From NCBI GenBank assembly GCA_025677815.1, contig JAIXMP010000015.1, positions 186,001 through 250,000 of the forward strand: a stretch of DNA of 64,000 nucleotides, in the 5' to 3' direction. The DNA is from Phascolomyces articulosus. Its lineage: Eukaryota > Mucoromycota > Mucoromycetes > Mucorales > Lichtheimiaceae. Below are positions 23,717 through 36,300 of this stretch, piece by piece; the first letter of the stretch is position 1, and the number at the start of each line of letters is the position of its first letter. The position numbers and the translations under genes are program-made. The notes beneath the pieces were generated by a model that saw nothing but the letters and a program-made list of their open reading frames with translations, was not told the DNA's origin and did not search any database.

Positions 23717-25814
23717 ATGACAACAACAAGTACACAGACTATCGAGCTTCGAGAAACATCCACATTTAATAATGTTTTACAACGCCGTAACCCAAGTGGA
23801 GTATCTTCATCTACTACAGGGGCAGATATGGAAAGAGGACCAGAACAACGTTTGGTTGACCCACTTCAACTTGGATCAGCCAAGAAATCTGAAAGTGATA
23901 TTAAACAAATGAAAACGACGCGTAAAGTTCGCAAGTTTTATCGTGAACAAAATCAACTCATTGATCATATTTTGGGTCCTTTAAATCCTATTGATGAGGA
24001 ACAAGAACAGCGACAGATGCTTAAAGTAATGATTATTATCTATATTTATTGATATGGTTCCATCGTCCAGATATATATCCAGGAATTTCATCACTCTGAT
24101 TATATTTTGACCAACATCTTTTTATTTCTTCTTCAAAAGGTCAAGATTGCAGTATATGGATCCGGGATAGCCAATGTAATATTGTAAGTAAATGATGATA
24201 ATTTATTAATTCTTTGCCAAATAAGAAAAGAAAAAGGGATTCAATTTTATTTTCTCACACGAATATTCATATATAATACACACGTTAACATGATCGCACA
24301 TGGCCACACGGGTAAATACTGGATCTTTTATTTTTTTATGTAGGTTTGTGCTACAAATGATAGCAGCTATCTCATCTGGATCACTTTCGATTTTTGCCAC
24401 GATGGCCGATGCTTTTATGGATCTTTTAAGTTCCATAGTCTTGATGTGGGCCAACCGTCAAATGAACAGACCTAACCTCACCAAGTATCCTGCGGTAAAG
24501 TCCCTTTAACTATATATATATAAATATTCCTTTTTTTTCTCAAAATATCTTTTTTTGCGTGTATTATTAATTATTAGGGTAAAGACCGAATGGAAACAGC
24601 TGCTATCATGGTAAGGCTCATAATTATTACTAAATTAAACACGTTGTTTATATCGGAGAACCTGATTTGCTTACAATAGCAATTTTCCATAATTAGGTCT
24701 TTTCTTGTCTAATGAGCTGTGTCGCCATTTTTTTGATAGTAAGTTGAAACATTATTTTTTATTTATACAAAAAAAATAAAAATAAAGATCTATTGGAAAT
24801 AATAAGATTAGGGTAAAACGGAAAAAGTCTATCATAGTAATAGGAGTACTGATTGACATATTGCATGATGTTATAAACATCACCACTTATTATAGATTGA
24901 ATCTGCACAAAAACTCGCAGAACCTCATACTATTACTCCCAACATGACCAGTGTGGCGATTGGTTGTGTAGCAACTGCCATTGGTAAATTATTTCCTGCT
25001 TCGCATATCAAATGCAAAACTATTTATATGGAAATATTATTGATACCAATTATTTTTTACTAGGTGTTAAGTTTTGTTTATTTTTATATTGTGTGACACT
25101 TTCTCAGTACTCATCTGCAAGAGTTTTTGCCCAAGATCATCGTAATGATTTATTAGTAAATGGTCTCGGTATCACAACGGGAATTTTGGGTAGTCGAATG
25201 GCCGGTTGGGTAGATGCTGCCGGATCTATCATTATTGCAGTAATTATCCTAAGAAGCTGGGTATCCACATTAATTGGTAATATACTGTCATTTCTATTAA
25301 CCCTTAGGTATATGGTGAAATTTATATATAAATATATTAACATGTTTATATATAGAGCACACCAAATTGATTGTTGGTAAAACTGCAGATAATGACTTTT
25401 TGAAGCGTGCCACGTATATTGGTAAAGTTCATATTTCATTAAACTTTACGGAGAAAGAAACGTATAGAATTATTTTTTTTGACAGATCATTCTTTTTGTT
25501 ATTTTAGCTTTGACACATCCAGGTGTACATCAAGTGGACACATGTCGAGCCTACTATGCCGGAAATAATTTGTTTGTAGAAGTGGATATTGTGTTGCCGC
25601 CAGATACACAATTACGTGATTCGCACGATATTGGGGAATCGTTGCAGATCAAATTGGAATCTCTTCCGCAAGTAGAAAGAGCATTTGTTCATGTAGATTA
25701 TGAAACATCACACAGACCTGAGGTAATAAGAAATTATATTTGTGTTAATCCAGTTTCATCGTGCACAGAACACTCATCAATTTATAACTTATATAGCATC
25801 AAAAGAGTAAATAG
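23717..25814 (+). CDS. Cation diffusion facilitator transporter (Mn-type motifs)
   Basis: Ten exons (23717-24025, 24140-24183, 24344-24494, 24578-24610, 24697-24738, 24896-24983, 25064-25276, 25356-25421, 25508-25722, 25797-25814) give 392 residues. After a cytosolic N-terminus of about 100 residues come the transmembrane helices and a C-terminal ferredoxin-like domain (THPGVHQVDTCRAYYAGNN to HVDYETSHRPEH). The metal site in helix 2 is D140-AFM-D144 (SIFATMADAFMDLLSS). The one in helix 5 is D247-HRN-D251 (FAQDHRNDLLVNG). DxxxD in both places, rather than HxxxD, is the pattern of the manganese CDF clade. The protein would export or sequester Mn2+ by proton exchange in vacuole or Golgi. Exons 4 and 5 are tiny (33 and 42 bases). 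The last exon encodes only HQKSK. Confidence 0.9.
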
Positions 25815-28030
25815 CGAATAGGATAATGGTTAACCTTCTTTATATATGCATATGTTTTTTGTTATGTTTTTCACTTTTACACCTATTATAGTATATTCTT
25901 TTAAATAAACCTACTCTTTTTCTTTGTTGAGAACAGAAAATCTTTAAGATTCATTTTCCAACCTTGAGACTTGGGTTTTGAATACACCTTCGTCGTAATT
26001 CTATATAATCAGAGAGAGATATAATAGCAATCAACTGGATGAGAGAAGAAAAAGGAGAATGTCTAACAAGATTACTTTTATGATGCAATATACAACTGCA
26101 CTCTTACATCTTTGCATATATACATGCATAAACTGGTTTAAAGAAAAAAGAGGTGAAAGCCAACAACACAATATGTTGTTTCCAACAATTAGCACCTCCA
26201 TCATTCATTATGATTAGTGCTGACTGAACCTTAATTATTTTGAGTAATCTAGTACTTTAATATCGCAATGGGAGTGTTTTCACAAGGATAAAACCAATTC
26301 GTGTTACTTGTTACCAGAATCTCTCTCTTGGATATATACTTAAGATGGATTTTTTTTATTCTTTATTTATATATAAAGAACTATAAGTAAAGAGATCCAC
26401 AGATAAATTCTTGTTTGTGTATATTAAAATTACCTCTACTATAAACTACCACATCCGTAAAATCATATGTATATCCCATGAAATGAGGTAATTTTTACAC
26501 CCAATTAGACGCAGCAGCTGTAAATAGTGATGTAAATTGCAAAAGTGAGAATTTTATAAGTAATTACAATATATAGTCATCACCAAAATGGTACAGAAAT
26601 CGTATAGAATGCAATAAGTGGAAGTGCAAATCGCAAAGGGGACACTGTAAGCATGCTACTCTTTATATATACATATATATAAAACTATAAAATTCAATAT
26701 ATATGAAATAACAACCACCAGAACAGATGAATGATTTTAAAGCGCTACAAGGAAAAAACACTTGCCATTAATATAAAGAGCTTTAATGATCTGTCGTCAC
26801 ATTAGTACCAAAATTGATAAGTGTTGTTACGTTTATTACCCTCTGAAAAACTATCAAATTCTGTTGATATACGTAATATTATATATTTCTAAGAATATGG
26901 GCTTGGCTTTTTTCATTTTATAGAATGCAAAAAACAACAATATTATAGTTATATTATTGCTCTTTACCATAAAAGTTATGTTCTGTAAGTATACACCAAT
27001 TCACAAACCTTTTCTACATTTGTGGTGCACCATGATACATTTTGTTGTTAGCAATAGATTAACGTGAAGATAAGTGTCATAGGTGCGAATAAAATGAAGA
27101 ATTTAGTAGCAGTAATTATGGTACCATATTCCTTTCAATTGAAATTAGATTCCAACATTTAAATTTCTCATACATAGAGTATTTTTAAGTACGTAGATCC
27201 GTCTACGCGCGAACTACAGCATACAATTGCTACCATCGTTATCCTTTTCTGCTACGTAAACCGTTTCTTTTTTCAATCAACCCACCGTGTTGTCCAATGA
27301 AATGAAAATACCCTCCCTCTGCCTTCGCTCCTTATTTGGAGCAATTTTTTTGTGTCCTTTATTTATTAGACGGGTAGAGCGACCGCTCAACCTACTTGGA
27401 AGTAATTCTATTTGAACATGATGAAACATGGATAAATATAAATACTTTTATTTTATTTTTTCTTTGCACTATATAAATTCAGAAGTAAATAAAACACAAA
27501 TAAGCCTTTACACAATTTTTAAATACATATACATTCTTGATACTAGATGATGTTACATAAACATAAAATGTGGGATATGAGATAATTTTTTAGATGAAGA
27601 AACGTGTTTTGTTATTATAACAGGGTATAAATATTCCATTATTGGACACCACATGAAAAAAAAACAAAGTCCATATATATAGGTAAAATAGCCACCTACT
27701 ACGTATCGTTCTACTTGAGCCTAACTGATGGTCTCTTCTCATATTTATAGGGGGCTATTATAAAAAATAAATTAAATCTTTATTCAGTTTACGATAAGGT
27801 AACATTAATCTTTTTTTTTTTTTTTTTTTTGCTTCGATGGCTCTCTAAAAGTATTATTTTAATAGAAAGCTGGTTTAAGAATTCCATCATATCTGGGCTT
27901 GCTTCTTCCTTCTGCCAGTCTTTTTAAATGATGTTGTTTACGCAGGTATAATTAATTAAATTACTCGTTTTTCGACTATCTCATTTTCTGACCAGTTGTC
28001 AACTAACGAAAAATACAAATGAAAATTAGA
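25815..28030. other. Intergenic desert
   Basis: AT-rich, without a supported gene. A hairpin-forming near-palindrome sits at 27373-27392 and a T-run at 27811-27830. Confidence 0.4.
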
Positions 28031-28034
28031 ATAA

Positions 28035-28320
28035 AAATCATTATAAATGGTTCCTGACAACCCTTTATGCTCTTTTTTCGGTAGCTGTTGCTCTTGGATT
28101 CCGTCAGAACCATGCCTATTACAAAATGACATTTATTCCTATAGCTCAATACCTTTTTGTTTATTGTCGTGTAACGGTATAGCAACAAATATGTTGACCA
28201 AAAGGTTGAAAACTTATTACTATTTACAAAGAATGCTTATTGTGTTTGTTTATATTGGTATGGCAAGTGGTGTGACCATTCTTGGTCTTGCTACTGTGCT
28301 TGCTGGTAATCTTAAAGTGT
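28035..28320 (+). pseudogene. Possible remnant of a membrane-protein gene
   Basis: One frame reads KWFLTTLYALFSVAVALGF then RQNHAYYKMTFIPIAQYLF and FVYCRVTV to a TAG near 28180. A second frame continues with LQRMLIVFVYIGMASGVTIL and GLATVLAG and ends at a GT donor-like site near 28305. Both halves are hydrophobic in the manner of membrane helices. I do not recognise the family. It could also be chance in AT-rich DNA. Confidence 0.22.
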
Positions 28321-29928
28321 ATTATGGCTATTGATTTTTTTCATAAATATATTTTTACCTTACGTACAATGATAATGGTCCCATATATATACGGAATTTT
28401 ATTATTACTATATAGTCTGGCTAATGTACAATTACGTATTTAAATTGGTTGATAATATACAACAAGGAACATAATGTTTATTGCATTTTATTATCATTTT
28501 CTTTCCCTTCTTCCATTGTACTCGAATGTACTTCATATGAAAAAATAAAATATATAGAAAGAATCAACTATAAATCATACAATTTCGCTAGCTTATAAAT
28601 ATGAAAATTTCAACACACTTGCTTTGTAAATAGTCATTCTAATAAAAAAACATGTATAAAAATACTATACAATCACATCATCATTTTGCACATACTTGAT
28701 GCAGTGACTATTTTCAACCTCAGCTTTGCCAATTTTTTTAGTTATGCATCTTCAGCAAAATTAAGCCAACTTCATTCAATGTTATTCTTTGATTGGTAGA
28801 ATTACAGGACATGGAATGAAGGCTACAGTTTCATCTAATACGTATAAAGATTGAATTTGAATTGGGTTATTAGTATGTGTATATAGTTTATTTCTTATAT
28901 ATTATATAACAACTCTAAATATGTGCTATATATATCAATAATACATACTGGTTAATAGATTCAAATGAAGCACGTTATATGATAATAATAAACCTATCTA
29001 TAAGATCCTAATAAATTGTAACTGTTTTCAGCTTCTTGCTGATATTGTCAAGTAAATCATTGTTTTATATATGTTTTGAATATTTTTGTTTTATTGAAAG
29101 GCATTGTTAATCTAAACGGTTTTATGAACTGCGGGAGATGTTCACTTTATGAACATGACAAAAGAAACGAATATATATATACGTTGGTTATAAGTTTTTA
29201 TATCCTTGGCAGAATTGGATGCTTGCAGATTGAGGCAAAGATTTTTATATAGCAAATATGTGTCGTTCATGTAACATAATGCTTTATGACGGTGGGTTGT
29301 TTATTGAACCCATGATTTTTTTTTTATTAATAGGATCAATCTTTAAATTACTGCAAAGGAATCAAATCAGGAGTATTGTTGCAACCTGATTCCTCATGAA
29401 TCAAGAAAACAAATGTTCGATACCGCTCATTCGTATCGTATAAACCAACTCTTATATTTTGTTACTTCACAAAGTTTCCATTCATATTTAAATGGGTGCG
29501 ATGTAGCTGTTGTTTACATTGATTTAGATCTATGTCATACAAATAAAAGTAAGGTTTTTGCTGATACTTGCCAAGCATCAAACTCTAATTTATATTTCGC
29601 ACGGCCGAACGAATTTGCCAGCCACTTCACAAACCGATACGGTGGAAAGGATGGGATGGGGAAGAATGGGAAATCGGTAACGTCATTTAACCGATCTCCG
29701 CTTTTACCAGCTTAGCACCATCACCCTATTTATATGTTTTAAATTCTGATGTGTAAAAGGGTCAAGTAGAGGAACTCTTGGCTTGTCGGAGAAGAGGTCG
29801 ATTTTTACAACGAGATGATATACGGTTACGCACTATTATAAAAAAATTAGTTTCATTTGCTTTATAAATATCTTGTCGAATGAAAGAATTTCAAATCATT
29901 ACTAAAAGATATGATTGATATGGAAACC

Positions 29929-29959
<31 letters not shown>

Positions 29960-30200
29960 AGTAGGAACATATGACAACAGATCATCATCCCACTCTTTCA
30001 ATACAGCCACACAGTTACTTGTTATATCAATTGGTCAATTTAGAATATGCTAAGATTGAAGGATAATGAATTTTTGATGTATCTGGATCAAAAAAAGATT
30101 GGGGGAATTGAATCACCCATTTACTATGAATCATAATAAAAATAACGAGTTTTATTATGTCACTCTGTTGTTATATGCCATTTACCTGATCAGTGAAGAA
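28321..30200. other. Intergenic desert, GATA-like gene upstream side
   Basis: No supported gene. An (AT)n-(AG)n compound repeat lies at 29931-29958. The open frame at 29413-29715 has no domain or splice partner. Confidence 0.4.
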
Positions 30201-30384
30201 TAATTTCTTACATTTCTTTCACTTCTTTTCTTGGCTTTCTTTCTTCTTTCACTTCTTTTCTTCTCACTTTTTTTTTGTTAATCCCTTTTTTCCTCTTTTC
30301 TTTTTTTCTCATCCATCCGTTTTGATTGTTCTTTTTCTTTTCTTTTTATGATTTAAATTTTATTATTATTCTCATTTCATCATT
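30201..30384 (+). promoter_or_regulatory. Pyrimidine-rich leader of the GATA-like gene
   Basis: An almost pure T/C stretch at 30205-30345, including the repeated unit TTTCACTTCTTTTCTT, precedes the start codon at 30385. Confidence 0.5.
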
Positions 30385-31833
30385 ATGATTCATTCATCAT
30401 CAAATACTTTCACTGCAACTACTACTAATACAATTAACCATCATCATCATCAACAACAAAATCAACAATATAAAAGTGCTTTTCAAAGAATCATTGTATC
30501 ATCACCACCCGATCTATTACATGATATTAGTGCTGGAGAAGAAGATGATGAAGATTCTTTATTATCATTATCTTTGACTCCTCCTATTTTTTCTACTACC
30601 ACTACTACTACTAATTCTCCTACTCATAATACAACTACCATGATTGGATCTTTACCGACAACATCCAATTTAATAAAGTATCAACAACAACAACAACATT
30701 CTACTTTGCCATCCTCATCAACATCGATTCCGATCCTATCATCATGGACAAAAAAGGAACATCAGAAAAAAGGAGACCAACATCACGATCATCATCCATT
30801 TCAAACTCGACGCAAATCGATAAATCCTCATAGGTCACCCACATTAGCTGCAGACGATCAAAGTGTTGTGTTTCAGCTTGATCTCGAATCGCATGCATTT
30901 TCACCACCGCCCACCAATGATACTATTTTATCCACGCTGCGCAAACGCGTACTGCTTGAGCGCAAACAACTCTTGCATCCAAAGAGACCGAGACTGTATA
31001 AGCCCCAACAGCGTCTGGTGACACGTATCAAAATACCTACCAAAAAGGTGCCACCCCCATCACCACGTTTACTGCAGCAACAACAAAAACAACAAACGAC
31101 AGTATCCTCTTTAACTCCTTTGGTACCAAATCCTACTATCACTGTAGTACCATCATCATCATTATCTCAACAAGTACGACCGAAACAAGTTATTTCTTCT
31201 TCTTCCTCTTCTGTATCATCCTCCTCTTTAAAATCCCAACAGCAGCAACATGGAACAGGGCGACCTGCCCGGATCAAGGGCCCTTGTCAAGCATGTCATG
31301 AATCATCCGATGGCTGTATGAGGAAAGCATTCAATTGGCCATTCCCATCCAATGCAGTATTCAATGATAAAGGTCGACCTTATGTTTATTTGTGCAACAA
31401 ATGCGGACTCAGGTAAAATAACTACATTTTTGTTTGGGTTCTTTTTGCAAAATGTGTCATGATAAACTAAACCTGTCTATCCGTACATAATAATAATATA
31501 TATTTTATCTCTATATTATTAAATGTATATAGATATAACAAAAGTGGTGGCTGTGTATGTCGAAATTGTCGTTGGGTACTTTGTAAAGAAGAAAAGCGGA
31601 AAGCTATGCAGCATATTACTTATATGCGACGGACCAGGGCCGACGGGCGTGTTGATCCAGATGATGACATTGTTGATTTTGTTTGTTCACCAAAATACTG
31701 GTCTTGCGGGCGACCCTGGAAAGTCGGCTGGATCCCACAAGGCGAGTTAGATGAAAATGATGACGGATCCATAGAAGACGAGGATGAGCAACAACAACAA
31801 CAAAATCAACGTACATTATTTGTATCAGTCTAA
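30385..31833 (+). CDS. Divergent GATA-like zinc-finger transcription factor
   Basis: Two exons (30385-31412, 31533-31833) give 442 residues. Residues 1-290 are low-complexity (His, Gln, Ser, Thr runs) with basic patches. The finger is C301-x2-C304, a 31-residue loop with RKAFNWPFPSNAVF, then LC336-x2-C339GLRYNKS. The LCNxCGLRYxK ending is the GATA hallmark, but the loop is much longer than the usual 17-20. A second cysteine module, CVCRNCRWVLC (residues 350-360), follows at once, then a conserved-looking CSPKYWSCGRPWKVGW and an acidic poly-Gln tail. The intron falls inside the Arg codon of GLR-Y. It is probably a nuclear DNA-binding regulator. DNA target unknown. Confidence 0.72.
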
Positions 31834-32285
31834 AAAAAATACTCTATACATAACCAGCAATTTTTTTTTTTTTTTGTACATATGCGACTCTTCCTCTTAT
31901 ATTTTTTTTTATATGAAACCTAACAAACAAAAGATAGTTAGTTTTATATCTTTCTTCTTTTTTTTGATGTATATGATCCCTTTTCTTTTTTCTTATCATA
32001 AAAAATAACAAATAACAATACCCCACTCTCTTCCTTCTATCCGTTTAAATGCCACCAATAATGGTATATTATTTATATAGATAATATGTGGCTGTGAAAC
32101 AAAAAAGTTGATGATGATGAATGTATGAGAAATGATAGATGATAGATATAACATTATTATTTTCGAGAAGACAGGGAAATCCCAAAAAGAACATAAAAAA
32201 AAGCTCGGCGTCGCGTCCGCGGTATTTATATATATATATATCATTGCACTCTGTGAAACAATAAACAAAATTCCTTATTATTATT
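31834..32285. other. Convergent 3' intergenic region
   Basis: About 450 bases of AT-rich DNA between the GATA-like stop and the START-gene stop, holding both 3' UTRs. No gene. Confidence 0.5.
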
Positions 32286-33346
32286 TTATCGCGTGAGCTT
32301 GATCTTGACTTGTCCAGTGATTTCCTTGATCTTGACTAACTTGTTTCCATTCTCTTGCTCCACTATGTTGGGTTCACCACCCACTTGTCCTTGAACAATA
32401 TGCACTTGAACTGTTGGGAACATTTTATTACATACTAAAATTTCAATCTCTCCTCCTTCTACTTCAACAGTATATGCCACATCCTTGGTATTATCTGTAC
32501 CATCCGCTTCTGGTGCTGTATTTTCGATCGTTTCACCAAGGAATTTTCCAGTACATACACGAGTATTAGGTGGGAATCCATGGTTTTTAACATAATCCGC
32601 CAATTTACCAGCACATAATGGAATACTGGTTTGAATCGATTTTAACATCCAATAGGGAATATAACCCGCCAAGTCAATTTGTGTAATATAGGTGATTGCA
32701 ATCTTGTTATCATTGGTCTTTGCAAATTTCCATCCGGATACAATGAGATCGGCTCGTACACATTCTGGATCCAGTGGATTAAGACCATCTTCTACCGATG
32801 TCATGGACATGTAAACTACGTCATCAGAAGCATCGCGAATGGAGGTTCCTGAAATGTCGCGAGGACTATAATATTGTTAAATTTTATATTAGCGAAAAAA
32901 AAAGTTTTACTATGTAGGATATACATAAATTAATTTACCTTACAGGCCAAGGTGCATTAAGTTTACACCAAAAGAGACTTTCATATCGTGTGAAAAGTTC
33001 CTTGATATCAGATGAATCAAATTGTTCATCCCCTTTTTTTTAAGGATGTTACTATATATAACAATAATATAATATTTATTATAGACAAAGACTTACAAAC
33101 TTTACGACATCCAGGAAGTAGAGTAGCACCTGCCAAATTATTTGGATCAGTTCCTAAATCATCACGTACAGTATCGCCACGCACCATAGGTAGTGGATTG
33201 CCTGGGATATCTTTGGTATAAAGTTTTACACCATCTTGTTCAGAGGCAAAATCCCATCCATCCAATGTTTCTGATAAGGTTTTAAAATAAGCCAGTTGAT
33301 CGCGCGTTTTTTTTGCGTGTCGATTATCTGAATCAATGATGGTCAT
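32286..33346 (-). CDS. START-domain lipid-transfer protein
   Basis: Three exons on the minus strand (33346-33097, 33032-32939, 32865-32286) give 307 residues. The START domain covers most of residues 15-225. Landmarks are SETLDGWDFASEQDGVKLY, CRKVWDEQFDSSDIKEL, FWCKLNAPWPVSPRD, the sheet IAITYITQIDLAGYIPYW and the C-terminal helix LKSIQTSIPLCAGKLADYV. START domains carry a lipid such as a sterol or phospholipid in a hydrophobic pocket between membranes. There is no signal peptide or membrane segment, so the protein should be cytosolic. Residues after 225 form an acidic then Lys-rich beta-like tail I do not recognise. Which lipid it binds cannot be read from the sequence. Its 3' end faces the GATA-like gene. 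Confidence 0.85.
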
Positions 33347-36300
33347 TTCTTTTTTCTTTTCAAGGATAATTAGTAATAAAAATTAGATTATGAAAAAGAA
33401 GAAGAATAATGCGAATGAACAAACAAACTTTTATTAAAAATAATGCGGAGATTGTCACCCACCCACACACACACGCATTCCATTCCAAATTTTCCCAAAT
33501 AACCCCTTTTTTTGCGTCAATGCGTCTAATATCAATTATACCGAAAATATACTGAACTTGTAATATTTCGATTTATAACGATATTTTTTACGATATAAAT
33601 GATATCGATACGTATTTTCTATTATTATCTGATTATCTCCTTAGTAGAAAAAGCGGATTTATATAATATTTTTTTCACCTAATCTTTCTATTACTTTTAT
33701 TTTCTAAGAAATTGTTACATATCATAAAAAAAAAAGAATATCACATGAATTATATCTTTCTTGTATACAAGTTGTATGCTTGTTTCTTTTTTAAATAAAT
33801 GACCAGTTTCTAATGGATATTGATATATTAATAGTATAGTAAGAATTATTCTTTCTATTGTCCTGCATTATGGACTTTTTTTATAGTATTACAAAGAGCA
33901 GCCGTAATTTAAATTATATTGTGAGAATCGTCGATAAAAAGTTATTTATGTATGACAAGAAAAAAAAAACTTTGCACAACACAGAAACAATGATGTCGAT
34001 TAGGTAATAGTTTATAGTGTTTTGTAGTACAGTACACAGATGATGGTCTCATCGTAATAGAAGATTAAAATTCTTCCTGATTCTACACTACGCTTTATCT
34101 GAATGAGGTTTTTTTTTTTCAATTTGGTTGCGTGATGTTTTTTACTTTCGTTTTGGTAAAGCTGGAATTTTCTTTCATTATCCATGCCATGGAATTTTGA
34201 TTTGACAGTTAACGCAATCATATAGAAGAATGATCAGTAGGTTTGACGTATATAGTACGTATTATTAAAAAAAATCATGACAGCAATGGCGAAAACAAAA
34301 ATAATGATGAAAGAGAGTGGGCTGATATTTTATGACTATAGAGAAAATGCTGTAAAAAGATAAAAATGGCTATTGCATGGTAAAATGCATAAGAAATAGA
34401 CATATATTGCCGCAGTAACCTGCTGTTGCAGATAGTATTACTTGTTTCGCTTTAAAATTGCAAGGGTTTTTATTATTTATAATAAATGTACATCCAGCAT
34501 TATTATTATTATTACTGATACACTACTGTTTCTTTTGATAATCTACTAAAATACGTTGTCTTTTATTTTCCGAAGAACCTGCCTATGATTGTACTGTCTA
34601 CTGTATCAAGTAACAATTTTTGTCAAATCACCGTCATTGAATGAAATTGATATTGATCATAAGTCACAGACTTTGCCGTTCAACTTACAAAATTAAGAAA
34701 AGGTTAATTGAATTATTATGAGTAAGAAAGGTCTTGTACACTCACACTATACGTTGTGACTATTATCAGTAGTGTTCTAATTTTTGACGGATAGTATTCT
34801 TGAAGGCTGATTGTTGGTTTGGATATGCCACCACTAATGCATTTTAGTACGTAAATACAAGAAATGACGATATCTTTCTTTTTTTCTTCTGGAAGCAAAT
34901 AGCATAATACGAGCAGCCTGGATTCTTGAAAATGAGCTTACAGCGTATTTTTTTAAAGCAGGCAGAATAAAAGGAGGCAGGCTCTAATATTACATATATA
35001 TCAAAGATGGTGATTTTTTGCCCTGATTTTACTTTGATAAGGTGGAATCCATCTTGGGATTGAGATTCTGGTGATGACAACATAGCATTTGTTGTATATG
35101 TAATATGATGACACTACATTAAATCATTATGAAACAACACGAGAAGAACACATATAGCTTTGTTGTGTGTTCAGCTAAAAAAAAAAATAACTTATTGAGT
35201 TGTTGTCTTTCCATGTAATAAAATACACCAATCTTCTTGGATGATATTATCATGAGAGAGAACACTGTTACTGTTAGTGTAAACATGAATAAGTACAAAT
35301 TTACTCAATATGTCCATAGGATGCTTTTGTAAGCATGAATATACATAAAAGAAAGAGAGCATTTGCCTACTAATATATAAAAAACGTTCATTTATATCAC
35401 ATTCATGTCGATCAGTTGACGATGAAGAATAATACTACGTACCTGTTTATTGGTAGTAAATATCAAATAGTGTTGATATGAGTCATCACGTTACTGGTAA
35501 TAATAAACAGGAACTTTTTAACACTACTACAAAGGATGTATTTTTATGGTTAGATTAAATATACGATTTGGTTTATTATAAGAGTCCTAAAAACATGTTT
35601 AAATTTATCACGAGTTCTTGTCAATATATTAGAAGCTCTATATATCTTTTTTTTTGTTTCTAATGATATATATGAATTCTTTTCAGGATAGTAAGGTGAC
35701 AGTCATCCCTTGTGACATGGTAGCATAGAAATAGGATTTAGCATCTTGTATTACAAGTCATCTGAAATTAATACTTTGATCCAGAAGCTGAAATTCTAAC
35801 CAATTGAAAATAAGCCCAGGACCCATTTATACTACATCAGTGAACTACTATTTACGAACAAAAACATTAATATTGAAGGATCGAAAAGCATTCCTCCCTC
35901 CTATTTATTTGCAATAGAATCGTAATATTTCTTTTCTTTATTATTAATAACCTCAATTGGCTTCATCTCTCTTCAGTACTTTTTTTAAAAAAAAACAATA
36001 ACGTTAATATATGTATTATCTGTTTCCTCCATATCCAGCAGATGCGTGTAGCTTGAGGAACGGTGTAAAGGATAGACCTAATAACGGTAACGTGTTATCA
36101 AGTCCTTAGCGGGAATGAGACAAAACAATAACAGCAACAACATTGACAATTCTTTCGACATCTGAAAAAAAAATATTATTCTAATAAAAGCACCACAAAA
36201 AAAAGAGGGATTATCAGCAACAATAAGAAAAACACATTTTCAACAACAATGAGGAAATTCTTTAAGAGGTTTCAAATATTTTAGTATCATAAAAGAATTT

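Noticed and set aside
29413..29715. 100-codon plus-strand frame
   Set aside because: No domain, no splice partner, no leader tract, and composition follows the background.
34012..35083. Several minus-strand frames of 60-79 codons
   Set aside because: Looked for retroelement or F-box remnants; found no consistent motif order or splice sites.
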